Shown: positions 36,782 to 49,842, counted from the stretch's first letter. The stretch: DNA of 64,000 bases from Pseudomonas sp. PDM04 (GCF_014851765.1 NZ_JACVAI010000009.1:62001-126000); one strand, 5' to 3'. The notes: generated from the letters alone by a model not told the origin. Translations and numbers: made by a program.

Positions 36782-37588
36782 ATGCGACGTATAGCTGTCA
36801 TGGGTGCCGCTGGCCGCATGGGCAAAATCCTGGTCGAGGCGGTGCAGCAGCGCGCACCGCTGACCGGCCTGACCGCCGCCATCGTGCGCCCCGGCAGCAC
36901 GCTGATTGGCGTGGATGCCGGTGAGCTGGCCTCGCTGGGACGTATCGGCGTGCCGCTGTCCGGTAACCTGGATGCGGTGGCGGATGAGTTCGATGTGCTG
37001 ATCGACTTCACGCTGCCGGAAGTCATGCTGAAAAACCTGGCGTTCTGCCGCAAGGCCGGCAAGGCCATGGTGATCGGCACGACCGGTCTGGATGCGGCGC
37101 AGAAGCAGTTGCTGGTCGAGGCGGGCAAGGATATTCCGATCGTGTTCGCCGCCAACTTCAGTGTCGGCGTGAATCTTTCGCTCAAGCTGCTCGACATGGC
37201 GGCGCGGGTGCTGGGTGACGACGCGGACATCGAAATCATCGAGGCCCATCATCGGCACAAGATCGATGCGCCTTCGGGCACCGCATTGCGCATGGGTGAA
37301 GTGATCGCCAATGCCCTGGATCGCGATCTGCAGAAAGTCGCGGTGTACGGGCGTGAGGGGCATACCGGTGCGCGTGAGCGTGAAACGATCGGTTTTGCCA
37401 CTGTTCGCGGCGGTGACGTGGTGGGCGATCACACGGTTCTGTTCGCCTGTGAAGGCGAGCGGCTGGAGATTACTCACAAGGCTTCCAGTCGCATGACGTT
37501 CGCCAAGGGAGCCGTGCGTGCGGCGTTGTGGCTGGATGCGCGCGAACCTGGCCTCTACGACATGCAAGACGTGCTCGAACTGCGTTAA
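36782..37588 (+). CDS. dapB: 4-hydroxy-tetrahydrodipicolinate reductase
   Basis: A protein of 268 residues in the lysine and diaminopimelate pathway. The Rossmann motif VMGAAGRMG (about 6-14) binds NAD(P)H; IGTTG, FAANFSVGVN and EAHHRHKIDAPSGTA (about 155-168) form the active site. It lies 9 bp after dnaJ with GGAG before the ATG. Confidence 0.97.
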   Translation: MRRIAVMGAAGRMGKILVEAVQQRAPLTGLTAAIVRPGSTLIGVDAGELASLGRIGVPLSGNLDAVADEFDVLIDFTLPEVMLKNLAFCRKAGKAMVIGTTGLDAAQKQLLVEAGKDIPIVFAANFSVGVNLSLKLLDMAARVLGDDADIEIIEAHHRHKIDAPSGTALRMGEVIANALDRDLQKVAVYGREGHTGARERETIGFATVRGGDVVGDHTVLFACEGERLEITHKASSRMTFAKGAVRAALWLDAREPGLYDMQDVLELR

Positions 37589-37766
37589 GATGCGCCCCGG
37601 AATCGGGCTCAAACCCACGATTGGGCCCCGGTTTCATTACGCCAAGCGACGTCCTGTCGCATTCTCCGGCCTTTAGGGCTCATTGGCGGTAGACCAAAAA
37701 CGCCTTTTTCTGTAAGCTACAGCTTTAGTGTGTCCACTAAAAGCGCGCAGAAATAATTCAGTGAAG

Positions 37767-37805
37767 AAGCGGGGTGACGTGTCCATACGTCACTCCGCTT
37801 TTTTA
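37767..37805 (+). terminator. Terminator or attenuator just before carA
   Basis: AAGCGGGGTGACGT-6 nt-ACGTCACTCCGCTT followed by TTTT. It ends 45 bp before carA, inside a 261-bp gap. It can end dapB transcription or, if the carA promoter is upstream of it, act as an attenuator. Confidence 0.75.
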
Positions 37806-37849
37806 CAACCTGCGATCGCCCTTTCAGGCTTTATTTACGGGAGGTCTTC

Positions 37850-38986
37850 TTGACTAAGCCAGCCATACTCGCCCTTGCTGATGGCAGCATTTTTCGCGGC
37901 GAAGCCATTGGAGCCGACGGTCAAACCGTTGGTGAGGTGGTGTTTAACACCGCAATGACCGGCTATCAGGAAATCCTTACCGATCCTTCCTACGCCCAAC
38001 AGATCGTTACCCTGACGTACCCGCACATCGGCAACACCGGCACCACGCCGGAAGACGCCGAGTCGAACCGCGTATGGTCCGCTGGCCTGGTTATCCGTGA
38101 TCTGCCACTGGTTGCGAGCAACTGGCGTAACACGATGTCCCTGTCCGATTACCTGAAAGCCAACAATGTTGTGGCGATCGCCGGTATCGACACCCGCCGC
38201 CTGACGCGCATCCTGCGTGAGAAAGGCGCGCAGAACGGCTGCATCATGGCCGGTGACAACATTTCCGAAGAAGCCGCCATCGCCGCAGCCCAGGGCTTCC
38301 CTGGCCTCAAGGGCATGGACCTGGCGAAAGTCGTCAGCACCAAGGACGCCTACGAGTGGCGCTCGACGGTCTGGGACCTGAAGACCGATAGTCACGCAAC
38401 CATCGACGCGTCGCAGCTGCCGTATCACGTGGTCGCCTACGACTACGGCGTCAAGTTGAACATCCTGCGCATGCTGGTCGAGCGCGGTTGCCGTGTGACA
38501 GTGGTGCCTGCGCAAACGCCGGCGGCCGATGTACTGGCAATGAATCCGGACGGCGTGTTCCTGTCCAACGGCCCTGGCGATCCGGAGCCTTGCGATTACG
38601 CGATCCAGGCGATCAAGGACGTGCTGGAAACCGAAATCCCGGTATTCGGTATCTGCCTCGGTCACCAGCTGCTGGCCCTGGCCTCCGGCGCCAAGACCCT
38701 GAAAATGGGCCACGGCCACCACGGCGCCAACCACCCGGTCCAGGACCTGGACACCGGCGTTGTGATGATCACCAGCCAGAACCACGGTTTTGCGGTAGAC
38801 GAAGCGACCCTGCCAGCCAACGTCCGCGCGATCCACAAGTCGCTGTTCGACGGCACCCTGCAAGGGATCGAGCGTACCGACAAGAGCGCCTTCAGCTTCC
38901 AGGGCCACCCGGAAGCCAGCCCTGGCCCGAACGACGTAGCGCCTTTGTTCGATCGCTTCATCAACGAAATGGCCAAGCGACGCTGA
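37850..38986 (+). CDS. carA: Carbamoyl-phosphate synthase small subunit
   Basis: A protein of 378 residues. The C-terminal glutaminase has GICLGHQLLALA with the catalytic Cys (about 269) and a downstream HPEASPGP. It supplies ammonia to CarB for arginine and pyrimidine synthesis. The start is TTG with GGGAGG 8 bp before it; no ATG fits the family start TKPAILALADG. Confidence 0.97.
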   Translation: MTKPAILALADGSIFRGEAIGADGQTVGEVVFNTAMTGYQEILTDPSYAQQIVTLTYPHIGNTGTTPEDAESNRVWSAGLVIRDLPLVASNWRNTMSLSDYLKANNVVAIAGIDTRRLTRILREKGAQNGCIMAGDNISEEAAIAAAQGFPGLKGMDLAKVVSTKDAYEWRSTVWDLKTDSHATIDASQLPYHVVAYDYGVKLNILRMLVERGCRVTVVPAQTPAADVLAMNPDGVFLSNGPGDPEPCDYAIQAIKDVLETEIPVFGICLGHQLLALASGAKTLKMGHGHHGANHPVQDLDTGVVMITSQNHGFAVDEATLPANVRAIHKSLFDGTLQGIERTDKSAFSFQGHPEASPGPNDVAPLFDRFINEMAKRR

Positions 38987-39100
38987 TCGTTGGCCCTGAT
39001 GCAGCAGCCCGGAGGCGGTCCCGATAGCGGCGGCCCCTCCAGGCTTCACAGATTGATCAAGACGGCTTGCCGACTGACCTGCGGATTTGAGTGACAACCC

Positions 39101-42318
<3,218 letters not shown>

Positions 42319-42322
<4 letters not shown>

Positions 42323-42801
42323 GCATAACGAAATACCCGATGACCGTTCAGGGCGCTCGCGCCCTGGAAGAAGAACATGCTCATCTGACCAAGGTCGTTC
42401 GTCCGAAGCTCAGCCAGGACATCGGTACGGCCCGCGAGTTGGGTGACTTGAAGGAAAACGCCGAATACCACGCTGCTCGCGAGCAGCAGGGTATGGTCGA
42501 GGCGCGGATCCGTGACATCGAAGGCCGCATGCAGAATGCAGTTATCATCGATGTCACCGCCATTCCTCACACCGGCAAGGTGATTTTCGGCACCACCGTC
42601 GAAATCGCCAACGTCGAGACGGATGAAAGCGTGACTTACCAGATCGTGGGTGAGGATGAGGCTGACATCAAACTCGGCAAAATCTCTGTCGGTTCGCCCA
42701 TCGCCCGCGCCTTGATTGCCAAGGAAGAGGGTGATGTGGTTGCGGTCAAAACGCCAAGCGGTGTTATCGAGTACGAGATTGTCGAAGTTCGCCACATCTG
42801 A
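42319..42801 (+). CDS. greA: Transcript cleavage factor GreA
   Basis: A protein of 160 residues. The N-terminal coiled coil has the acidic tip DLKENAEY (about 41-48) that enters the RNA polymerase channel; the C-terminal globular domain follows. It rescues backtracked polymerase. The start overlaps carB. Confidence 0.97.
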
Positions 42802-42806
42802 AGGCG

Positions 42807-42829
42807 GGCGCCCGTTTCGTGCGGGCGCC
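42807..42829 (+). repeat. Hairpin immediately before the DUF4149-like gene
   Basis: GGCGCCCG-7 nt-CGGGCGCC, ending at the base before the ATG at 42830. No T-run follows. It occupies the place where a ribosome-binding site would be. Confidence 0.55.
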
Positions 42830-43234
42830 ATGCTTTGGCAGCTGACCCAGATGCTCTGGGTGGGCGGCCTGTGGTTGTCGCATGTTGGTCTGCCAGCGGT
42901 GCTGGGTCGAATTGGCCTGGCGCCGCTGCTGATCGACGAAATTGCAGGCATGCTGAATGCGCTGATGGTGGCATTCGCCGCAGCGTGTGTGATTTTTCAG
43001 GCGATGGTGCTGGTCCGGGCCGAAGGGCTGGCCAGTCTGTGGCGCGATATTCGTGGGCAGTTGCTGCTGATGGCGCTTTACGCGAGCGCGATGTTCTTTG
43101 CGGTGCTGCTCGGTTGGCCGGACGCCGTGCGTTGGCAGGTGTTCAGTTATCTTGTGCTGGGCTTTTCCGGACTGGTGCTGGTTCTGCAGCCGGTACCGGG
43201 ATGGGGTGGCAGGGTGCGCGAAGCACACCCTTGA
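42830..43234 (+). CDS. DUF4149-like small membrane protein
   Basis: A protein of 134 residues with about four hydrophobic segments (LWVGGLWLSHVGLPAVL, MVAFAAACVIFQAMVLV, LLLMALYASAMFFAVLL, VFSYLVLGFSGLVLVL). Function unknown. It sits between greA and yhbY, a conserved place for such a protein in Pseudomonas. The start is uncertain: no ribosome-binding site is visible and a hairpin abuts the ATG; an in-frame TTG at 42779 inside greA is an alternative. Confidence 0.7.
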   Translation: MLWQLTQMLWVGGLWLSHVGLPAVLGRIGLAPLLIDEIAGMLNALMVAFAAACVIFQAMVLVRAEGLASLWRDIRGQLLLMALYASAMFFAVLLGWPDAVRWQVFSYLVLGFSGLVLVLQPVPGWGGRVREAHP

Positions 43235-43243
43235 CCCTTGCCA

Positions 43244-43552
43244 TCACTTGAAGCGATGAACGTTCGACAGTTGCTTGTTGACGCTGAAGTTCTTGCGGTA
43301 AATCAGTGCCATCTTGCCGATGACCTGAACCAGATCCGCCTTGCCAGCCTTGCACAGCTCTGCAATGGAGGCCAGACGCGATTCGCGGTCGAGGATGTTG
43401 AGCTTGATCTTGATCAGTTCATGATCCGCCAGGGCGCGTTCAAGTTCGGCTAGCACACCTTCAGTTAAACCGTTGTCAGCCACAATCAAAACCGGTTTCA
43501 GATGGTGGCCAATGGATTTGTACTGTTTCTTCTGCTCTTGAGTGAGCGGCAT
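43244..43552 (-). CDS. yhbY: Ribosome assembly RNA-binding protein YhbY
   Basis: A protein of 102 residues with a CRS1/YhbY fold; LKPVLIVADNGLTEGVL and ELIKIKLN are the conserved strands. It binds pre-50S ribosomal particles. The start MPLTQEQKKQYK fits the family. Divergent from rlmE across about 100 bp. Confidence 0.95.
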   Translation of the reverse strand: MPLTQEQKKQYKSIGHHLKPVLIVADNGLTEGVLAELERALADHELIKIKLNILDRESRLASIAELCKAGKADLVQVIGKMALIYRKNFSVNKQLSNVHRFK

Positions 43553-43654
43553 AAATCTGACCCTTTCGTCTGGATTCTGTAAAATGGCGGCCATTTTACC
43601 CGAGGGCTCGTTGATCCGCCCAATTAATCACGACCCTAATCATCGAGGTGCCCA

Positions 43655-44284
43655 ATGGCGCGTTCCAAGACAAGCCTTGGTTGGCTGAAACGACATGTCA
43701 ACGATCCCTATGTGAAGCAGGCGCAGAAGGATGGATACCGCTCGCGTGCGAGTTACAAACTTCTGGAAATCCAGGAGAAATACAAACTGATCCGTCCGGG
43801 CATGAGTGTGGTCGACCTCGGTGCGGCACCGGGTGGCTGGTCGCAGGTCACCAGCCGTCTGATCGGTGGTCAGGGGCGTCTGATCGCCTCGGACATCCTG
43901 GAAATGGACAGCATTCCGGACGTAACCTTCATCCAGGGTGACTTCACCGAGGACGAAGTGCTCGCGCGGATCCTCGAGGCCGTGGGTAATTCGCAGGTAG
44001 ACCTTGTGATTTCCGATATGGCCCCCAATATGAGTGGTACGCCTGAAGTAGACATGCCCAAAGCGATGTTTCTTTGCGAGCTGGCGCTTGATTTGGCGGA
44101 TCGGATCCTCAAGCCCGGTGGCAATTTCGTCATCAAGATTTTTCAGGGCGAAGGGTTCGATGTTTACCTGAAGGACGCTCGCAAGAAGTTCGACAAGATC
44201 CAGATGATCAAGCCGGACTCTTCTCGTGGCAGTTCCCGCGAGCAATACATGCTGGCCTGGGGCTATCGTGGCAAGAGCGAGTGA
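43655..44284 (+). CDS. rlmE: 23S rRNA 2'-O-methyltransferase RlmE (FtsJ)
   Basis: A protein of 209 residues. The SAM-binding motif VVDLGAAPGGWSQV (about 50-63) and the K-D-K-E type tetrad (Lys near 30, ISDMAPNMSG, KIFQGEG) fit RrmJ/FtsJ, which methylates U2552 of 23S rRNA. It precedes ftsH, as in many proteobacteria. Confidence 0.96.
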   Translation: MARSKTSLGWLKRHVNDPYVKQAQKDGYRSRASYKLLEIQEKYKLIRPGMSVVDLGAAPGGWSQVTSRLIGGQGRLIASDILEMDSIPDVTFIQGDFTEDEVLARILEAVGNSQVDLVISDMAPNMSGTPEVDMPKAMFLCELALDLADRILKPGGNFVIKIFQGEGFDVYLKDARKKFDKIQMIKPDSSRGSSREQYMLAWGYRGKSE

Positions 44285-44476
44285 AGCGAGGTTTTTGGTC
44301 GGGTCGATAGGTTTTTCATATTTCGCCCCGCGAGCAATAGCGAATATTGTGTGGAAAGTGTTTCACAAAGGGTTACAGACGGCGCCTGCCAAGCCGTACG
44401 TAATGTAGTAAGTTAGGCTGGTGAATATCATGCGAAGCGCGCGCCATTAGCGGAGCTTGCTTCAGAGGGTAGTTAA

Positions 44477-46396
44477 TTGAACGATATGGCAAAGAATCTG
44501 ATCCTGTGGTTGATCATCGCGGCTGTCCTGGTGACGGTGATGAACAACTTCTCCAGTCCTAACGAGCCGCAGACCCTCAACTATTCCGACTTCATCCAGC
44601 AGGTCAAGGATGGCAAGGTCGAGCGCGTAGCGGTTGATGGCTACGTGATCACCGGCAAGCGCAACGATGGCGACAGCTTCAAGACCATCCGTCCTGCTAT
44701 TCAGGACAATGGCCTGATCGGCGATCTGGTGGACAACCACGTCGTGGTCGAAGGCAAGCAGCCGGAGCAGCAAAGCATCTGGACTCAACTGCTGGTCGCG
44801 AGCTTCCCGATCCTGGTGATCATCGCCGTGTTCATGTTCTTCATGCGCCAGATGCAGGGTGGCGCGGGAGGCAAGGGCGGGCCGATGAGTTTCGGCAAGA
44901 GCAAGGCACGCCTGCTCTCCGAAGATCAGGTGAAAACCACCCTGGCTGACGTCGCCGGTTGCGATGAGGCCAAGGAAGAAGTGGGCGAGCTGGTCGAGTT
45001 CCTGCGTGATCCGGGCAAATTCCAGCGCCTGGGCGGGCGTATTCCTCGCGGCGTACTGATGGTCGGTCCTCCGGGCACCGGTAAAACCTTGCTGGCCAAG
45101 GCGATTGCCGGCGAGGCCAAGGTGCCGTTCTTCACCATCTCCGGTTCCGATTTCGTCGAAATGTTCGTCGGTGTCGGTGCCAGTCGTGTTCGCGACATGT
45201 TCGAACAAGCCAAGAAGCACGCCCCGTGCATCATCTTCATCGACGAAATCGATGCGGTCGGTCGTCATCGTGGTGCGGGCATGGGCGGTGGTCACGACGA
45301 GCGCGAGCAGACCCTCAACCAGTTGCTGGTTGAGATGGACGGCTTTGAAATGAATGACGGCATCATCGTCATCGCGGCCACCAACCGTCCTGACGTACTG
45401 GACCCGGCCTTGCTGCGTCCGGGCCGTTTCGACCGTCAGGTGGTGGTCGGTCTGCCGGACATTCGCGGTCGTGAACAGATTCTCAAGGTTCACATGCGCA
45501 AGGTGCCCATGGGTGACGACGTCGCGCCAGCGGTGATCGCACGGGGTACTCCGGGCTTCTCCGGTGCCGACCTGGCCAACCTGGTGAACGAGGCGTCGCT
45601 GTTCGCCGCCCGTACCGGCAAGCGCATCGTCGAAATGAAAGAGTTCGAGCTGGCCAAAGACAAGATCATGATGGGTGCCGAGCGCAAATCCATGGTCATG
45701 TCCGAAAAAGAAAAACAGAACACCGCTTATCACGAGGCAGGTCATGCCATCGTCGGTCGCGTGGTTCCCGAGCATGATCCGGTCTACAAGGTGTCGATCA
45801 TCCCGCGCGGTCGAGCGCTGGGCGTCACCATGTTCCTGCCGGAAGAAGATCGCTATAGCCTGTCCAAGCGCGCATTGATCAGCCAGATCTGCTCGCTGTA
45901 CGGCGGCCGAATTGCCGAAGAGATGACCCTGGGCTTCGATGGCGTCACCACCGGTGCGTCCAACGACATCATGCGTGCCAGCCAGATTGCGCGGAACATG
46001 GTGACCAAGTGGGGCTTGTCGGAAAAACTCGGTCCGTTGATGTACGCCGAAGAAGAGGGCGAGGTATTCCTGGGTCGCGGCGGCGGTGGTCAGAACGCCA
46101 GCTTCTCCGGCGAAACCGCCAAGCTCATCGACTCCGAAGTGCGCAGCATCATTGACCAGTGCTACGGCACCGCCAAGCAGATCCTCACGGATAACCGCGA
46201 CAAGCTCGACGCAATGGCCGATGCCCTGATGAAGTACGAAACGATCGACGCCGATCAGATCGACGACATCATGGCGGGTCGTACCCCTCGCGAGCCTCGT
46301 GACTGGTCGGGTGGTACCGGTAGTTCCGGAACGCCTCCGGTGGTACAGGATCCGCGTCCGGAAACACCGATCGGCGGTCCCGCTGCTGACGTTTAA
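44477..46396 (+). CDS. ftsH: ATP-dependent zinc metalloprotease FtsH
   Basis: A protein of 639 residues in the inner membrane. Two membrane segments (about 6-22 and 100-120) flank a periplasmic part; then AAA+ Walker A GPPGTGKT (about 195), Walker B IIFIDEID and the protease HEAGH (about 417). It degrades sigma-32, LpxC and misfolded membrane proteins in related bacteria. The TTG at 44477 is preferred because GAGGG is about 8 bp from it and 17 bp from the later ATG. Confidence 0.97.
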   Translation: MNDMAKNLILWLIIAAVLVTVMNNFSSPNEPQTLNYSDFIQQVKDGKVERVAVDGYVITGKRNDGDSFKTIRPAIQDNGLIGDLVDNHVVVEGKQPEQQSIWTQLLVASFPILVIIAVFMFFMRQMQGGAGGKGGPMSFGKSKARLLSEDQVKTTLADVAGCDEAKEEVGELVEFLRDPGKFQRLGGRIPRGVLMVGPPGTGKTLLAKAIAGEAKVPFFTISGSDFVEMFVGVGASRVRDMFEQAKKHAPCIIFIDEIDAVGRHRGAGMGGGHDEREQTLNQLLVEMDGFEMNDGIIVIAATNRPDVLDPALLRPGRFDRQVVVGLPDIRGREQILKVHMRKVPMGDDVAPAVIARGTPGFSGADLANLVNEASLFAARTGKRIVEMKEFELAKDKIMMGAERKSMVMSEKEKQNTAYHEAGHAIVGRVVPEHDPVYKVSIIPRGRALGVTMFLPEEDRYSLSKRALISQICSLYGGRIAEEMTLGFDGVTTGASNDIMRASQIARNMVTKWGLSEKLGPLMYAEEEGEVFLGRGGGGQNASFSGETAKLIDSEVRSIIDQCYGTAKQILTDNRDKLDAMADALMKYETIDADQIDDIMAGRTPREPRDWSGGTGSSGTPPVVQDPRPETPIGGPAADV

Positions 46397-46404
46397 GGTT
46401 TGAA

Positions 46405-47256
46405 ATGACTTCTGTTCAGTCCTCGACCCGGTTGCCTTGCGGCAACCGGGTTCTTGATTTGGCCCATACGCATGTCATGGGCATTCTCAATGTCACTCCC
46501 GATTCCTTCTCCGATGGCGGCCAGTACAGCCAGCTCGATGCAGCCCTGCGTCACGCTGAGGCCATGGTGCTGGCGGGCGCAACGCTGATCGATGTCGGTG
46601 GTGAATCGACCCGGCCAGGTGCCAGGGCGGTTTCCCCGATCGAAGAGCTGGAGCGCGTCGCTCCGATTGTCGAGCGCATCAATCGCGAGCTGGATGTGAT
46701 CATCTCGGTCGACACCTCTACCCCGGCAGTCATGCGCGAAACTGCGCGGCTGGGAGCGGGGTTGATCAATGATGTTCGCTCGCTGCGCCGTGAGGGAGCC
46801 CTGGATGCGGCGGCAGACACCGGCTTGCCGGTCTGCCTGATGCACATGCTCGGTGAGCCCGGCGACATGCAGGACAATCCGCAGTATCAGGACGTCACCC
46901 AAGAGGTTGCCAGTTTCCTGGCCGAGCGCATGGCACAGTGCGCAGCGGCCGGAATTCCGGCGCAGCGGATCATCCTCGATCCGGGATTTGGCTTCGCCAA
47001 GAACCTGCAGCACAATCTAAGCCTGTTCAAGCACATGGAAGCCCTGCATGTTTTCGGGCGGCCCTTGTTGGTTGGGGTTTCACGCAAGAGCATGATCGGT
47101 CAGACCTTGAATCGCCCAGTCGATGAACGACTGTCGGGTGGCCTGGCGCTCGCGGCGCTGGCATCTCTCAAGGGGGCGCGTATATTGCGCGTCCATGACG
47201 TGGCCGAGACTGTCGATGTGGTGCGCATGATCGCTGCAGTGGAATCAGCCGAATAA
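46405..47256 (+). CDS. folP: Dihydropteroate synthase
   Basis: A protein of 283 residues, a TIM barrel that joins p-aminobenzoate to the pterin in folate synthesis; it is the sulfonamide target. GILNVTPDSFSDGG (about 28-41), DVGGESTRPGA and GVSRKSMIG are the family signatures. It follows ftsH by 8 bp and precedes glmM. Confidence 0.97.
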   Translation: MTSVQSSTRLPCGNRVLDLAHTHVMGILNVTPDSFSDGGQYSQLDAALRHAEAMVLAGATLIDVGGESTRPGARAVSPIEELERVAPIVERINRELDVIISVDTSTPAVMRETARLGAGLINDVRSLRREGALDAAADTGLPVCLMHMLGEPGDMQDNPQYQDVTQEVASFLAERMAQCAAAGIPAQRIILDPGFGFAKNLQHNLSLFKHMEALHVFGRPLLVGVSRKSMIGQTLNRPVDERLSGGLALAALASLKGARILRVHDVAETVDVVRMIAAVESAE

Positions 47257-47272
47257 GAATGATGGAGCACTT

Positions 47273-48610
47273 ATGACTAAGAAATACTTTGGCACCGACG
47301 GCATTCGTGGTCGGGTCGGCGAATATCCGATTACCCCTGAATTCATGCTCAAGCTCGGTTGGGCGGCGGGCATGGCATTCCGCAAAATGGGCGCCTGCAA
47401 GGTATTGGTGGGTAAGGACACCCGTATTTCCGGGTACATGTTCGAATCGGCGCTCGAGGCCGGACTGACGTCGGCAGGGGCTGACGTCATGCTCCTGGGG
47501 CCGATGCCGACGCCGGCCATCGCCTACCTGACGCGTACTTTTCATGCCGAAGCCGGCATCGTGATCAGTGCTTCGCACAATCCTCACGACGACAACGGCA
47601 TCAAGTTTTTCTCCGGCCAGGGCACCAAGCTGCCGGATGAAGTCGAGCATATGATCGAAGAACTGCTCGATACCCCGATGACAGTGGTTGAATCGAGCAA
47701 GATCGGCAAGGTCTCGCGAATCAACGACGCTTCGGGTCGTTACATCGAATTCTGCAAGAGCAGCGTACCGACCGGGACCAGTTTCTCGGGCCTGAAGATC
47801 GTCATCGACTGCGCGCACGGTGCGACCTACAAGGTGGCTCCAAGTGTGTTCCGTGAATTGGGTGCCGATGTCGTCGTGCTTTCCGCGCAACCGAACGGCC
47901 TGAACATCAATGACAACTGCGGTTCGACCCACATGGGTCCGCTGCAGGCGGCCGTGCTGGCCGAGCATGCCGATCTGGGCATTGCGTTCGATGGCGATGG
48001 TGACCGGGTTCTGATGGTCGATCACACGGGCGCGGTGGTCGATGGCGATGAGCTGCTGTTCATCATTGCCCGCGACCTGCATGAGCGCAACATGCTCAAG
48101 GGCGGTGTGGTCGGGACGTTGATGAGTAACCTGGGGCTGGAACTGGCCCTTGCGGACCTGTCGATTCCCTTCGTGCGTGCCAATGTCGGTGACCGCTATG
48201 TCATCGCCGACCTGCTGGAGCGCAATTGGCTGGTCGGTGGAGAGAACTCGGGTCATATCGTCTGCTTCAACCACACCACGACCGGTGATGCGATCATCGC
48301 GGCCCTGCAGGTTCTGATGGCGCTCAAGACGCGCTCCGAAACCTTGGGTCAGGCTCGCCAAGCGCTGCGCAAGTGCCCTCAGGTGTTGATCAATGTGCGA
48401 TTCGGTGGCGGGGCAAGTCCGCTCGATCATGCGGCGGTCAAGGAAGCCAGTGAGCGTGTCACCCAGGCCATGGCGGGTCGTGGGCGTGTGCTGCTGCGCA
48501 AGTCCGGCACGGAGCCGTTGGTGCGTGTCATGGTCGAGGGTGAGGACGAATCCGTGGTTCGTGGTCATGCCGAGGCGCTGGCAAAACTGGTTACTGAAGT
48601 TTCTGCCTGA
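47273..48610 (+). CDS. glmM: Phosphoglucosamine mutase
   Basis: A protein of 445 residues converting glucosamine-6-P to glucosamine-1-P for cell-wall precursors. The active-site Ser101 is in ISASHNPHDDNG, the metal site is DGDGDR (about 241-246) and the phosphate loop near the end reads RKSGTEPLVRVM. GGAG precedes the ATG. Confidence 0.97.
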   Translation: MTKKYFGTDGIRGRVGEYPITPEFMLKLGWAAGMAFRKMGACKVLVGKDTRISGYMFESALEAGLTSAGADVMLLGPMPTPAIAYLTRTFHAEAGIVISASHNPHDDNGIKFFSGQGTKLPDEVEHMIEELLDTPMTVVESSKIGKVSRINDASGRYIEFCKSSVPTGTSFSGLKIVIDCAHGATYKVAPSVFRELGADVVVLSAQPNGLNINDNCGSTHMGPLQAAVLAEHADLGIAFDGDGDRVLMVDHTGAVVDGDELLFIIARDLHERNMLKGGVVGTLMSNLGLELALADLSIPFVRANVGDRYVIADLLERNWLVGGENSGHIVCFNHTTTGDAIIAALQVLMALKTRSETLGQARQALRKCPQVLINVRFGGGASPLDHAAVKEASERVTQAMAGRGRVLLRKSGTEPLVRVMVEGEDESVVRGHAEALAKLVTEVSA

Positions 48611-48676
48611 ATTCGGCTTGCCAGCCATGATTGTGTTGGGTAACATCTGCGCCCACTTTGACCGACGAGGTACAGC

Positions 48677-49432
48677 ATGCGTCGCCCTATGGTAGCTGGT
48701 AACTGGAAGATGCACGGTACCCGCGCCAGCGTCGCTGAGCTGATCAACGGCCTGAGTCATCTGGCCTTGCCGAGCGGTGTAGATGTCGCGGTATTTCCGC
48801 CTTGCCTGCATATCAATCAAGTGATTGATGGCTTGAAAGGCCAGTCGATTTCGGTCGGCGCGCAGAATTCTGCGGTGGAATCCATGCAGGGTGCATTGAC
48901 GGGTGAAGTTGCCCCGAGCCAGTTGGTGGATGCAGGTTGTTCCCTGGTACTTGTCGGGCATTCCGAACGCCGCCAGATCATGGGTGAGCGGGATGAGATG
49001 CTGAACCGCAAGTTCGCGGCGGCACAGGCGTGTGGCTTGATTCCGGTGTTGTGTGTAGGGGAGACCCTCGAGCAGCGTGAAGCCGGTAAAACTCTTGAGG
49101 TGGTCGGGCGTCAGCTGGGCTGCATCATCGAGGAGCTGGGTGTCGGTGCCTTTGCCAAGGCAATTATTGCTTACGAGCCGGTCTGGGCCATTGGCACCGG
49201 GCTGACGGCTTCGCCGCAACAGGCGCAGGATGTGCATGCAGCCATTCGCGCCCAGTTGGCGGCAGAGAATTCTGAGGTCGCACAAGGTGTGCGGCTTCTA
49301 TACGGCGGCAGCGTGAAGGCGGCCAATGCGGTCGAACTGTTCGGCATGCCGGATATCGATGGGGGGCTCATTGGTGGAGCTTCCCTGAATGCAGATGAGT
49401 TCGGTGCGATTTGTCGCGCCGCGGGAAACTGA
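48677..49432 (+). CDS. tpiA: Triosephosphate isomerase
   Basis: A protein of 251 residues interconverting DHAP and glyceraldehyde-3-P. AGNWKMHG (Asn9, Lys11), VGHSERR (catalytic His) and YEPVWAIGTG (catalytic Glu) are present, as is the phosphate loop LYGGSVKAAN. GAGGT precedes the ATG. Confidence 0.98.
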   Translation: MRRPMVAGNWKMHGTRASVAELINGLSHLALPSGVDVAVFPPCLHINQVIDGLKGQSISVGAQNSAVESMQGALTGEVAPSQLVDAGCSLVLVGHSERRQIMGERDEMLNRKFAAAQACGLIPVLCVGETLEQREAGKTLEVVGRQLGCIIEELGVGAFAKAIIAYEPVWAIGTGLTASPQQAQDVHAAIRAQLAAENSEVAQGVRLLYGGSVKAANAVELFGMPDIDGGLIGGASLNADEFGAICRAAGN

Positions 49433-49436
49433 AAAA

Positions 49437-49820
49437 ATGCTGGAAACAGTCGTAGTCGTTTTTCATCTGCTGGGCGCATTGGGCGTAGTTGCTCTGGTAT
49501 TGCTGCAGCAGGGTAAAGGTGCGGATGCTGGCGCGTCTTTCGGAGCAGGTGCTTCAAATACTGTGTTCGGAAGCCAAGGTTCCTCTACCTTTCTTAGTAA
49601 GTTTACTGCTATACTTGCCGCCGGTTTCTTCATAACCAGCTTGGGGTTAGGTTACTTTGCTAAAGAGAAAGCTCACCAGCTGACTCAAGTAGGTTTGCCA
49701 AACCCGGCAGTGTTGGAAGTTCCAAAGCAACAACCGGCTTCTGATGATGTACCGGTGCTTCAAGAGCAAAAGTCGGCTACCCCAGCGACTGATGTGCCTC
49801 CAGCTCAAGAGCAGAAGTAA
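49437..49820 (+). CDS. secG: Preprotein translocase subunit SecG
   Basis: A protein of 127 residues with two membrane segments (about 3-20 and 53-72) and the family stretch LLQQGKGADAGASFGAGAS. It assists SecYE. A Pro/Gln/Ala-rich C-terminal tail follows. The start MLETVVVVF lies 4 bp after tpiA; the upstream frame is inside tpiA. Confidence 0.95.
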   Translation: MLETVVVVFHLLGALGVVALVLLQQGKGADAGASFGAGASNTVFGSQGSSTFLSKFTAILAAGFFITSLGLGYFAKEKAHQLTQVGLPNPAVLEVPKQQPASDDVPVLQEQKSATPATDVPPAQEQK

Positions 49821-49842
49821 GAAGGGTTTCAAACGTAGTATT

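Noticed and set aside
35450..37618. Antisense frame of 722 codons across dnaJ and dapB
   Set aside because: It crosses two real genes and the gap between them, with no start site or family pattern; a by-product of high GC.
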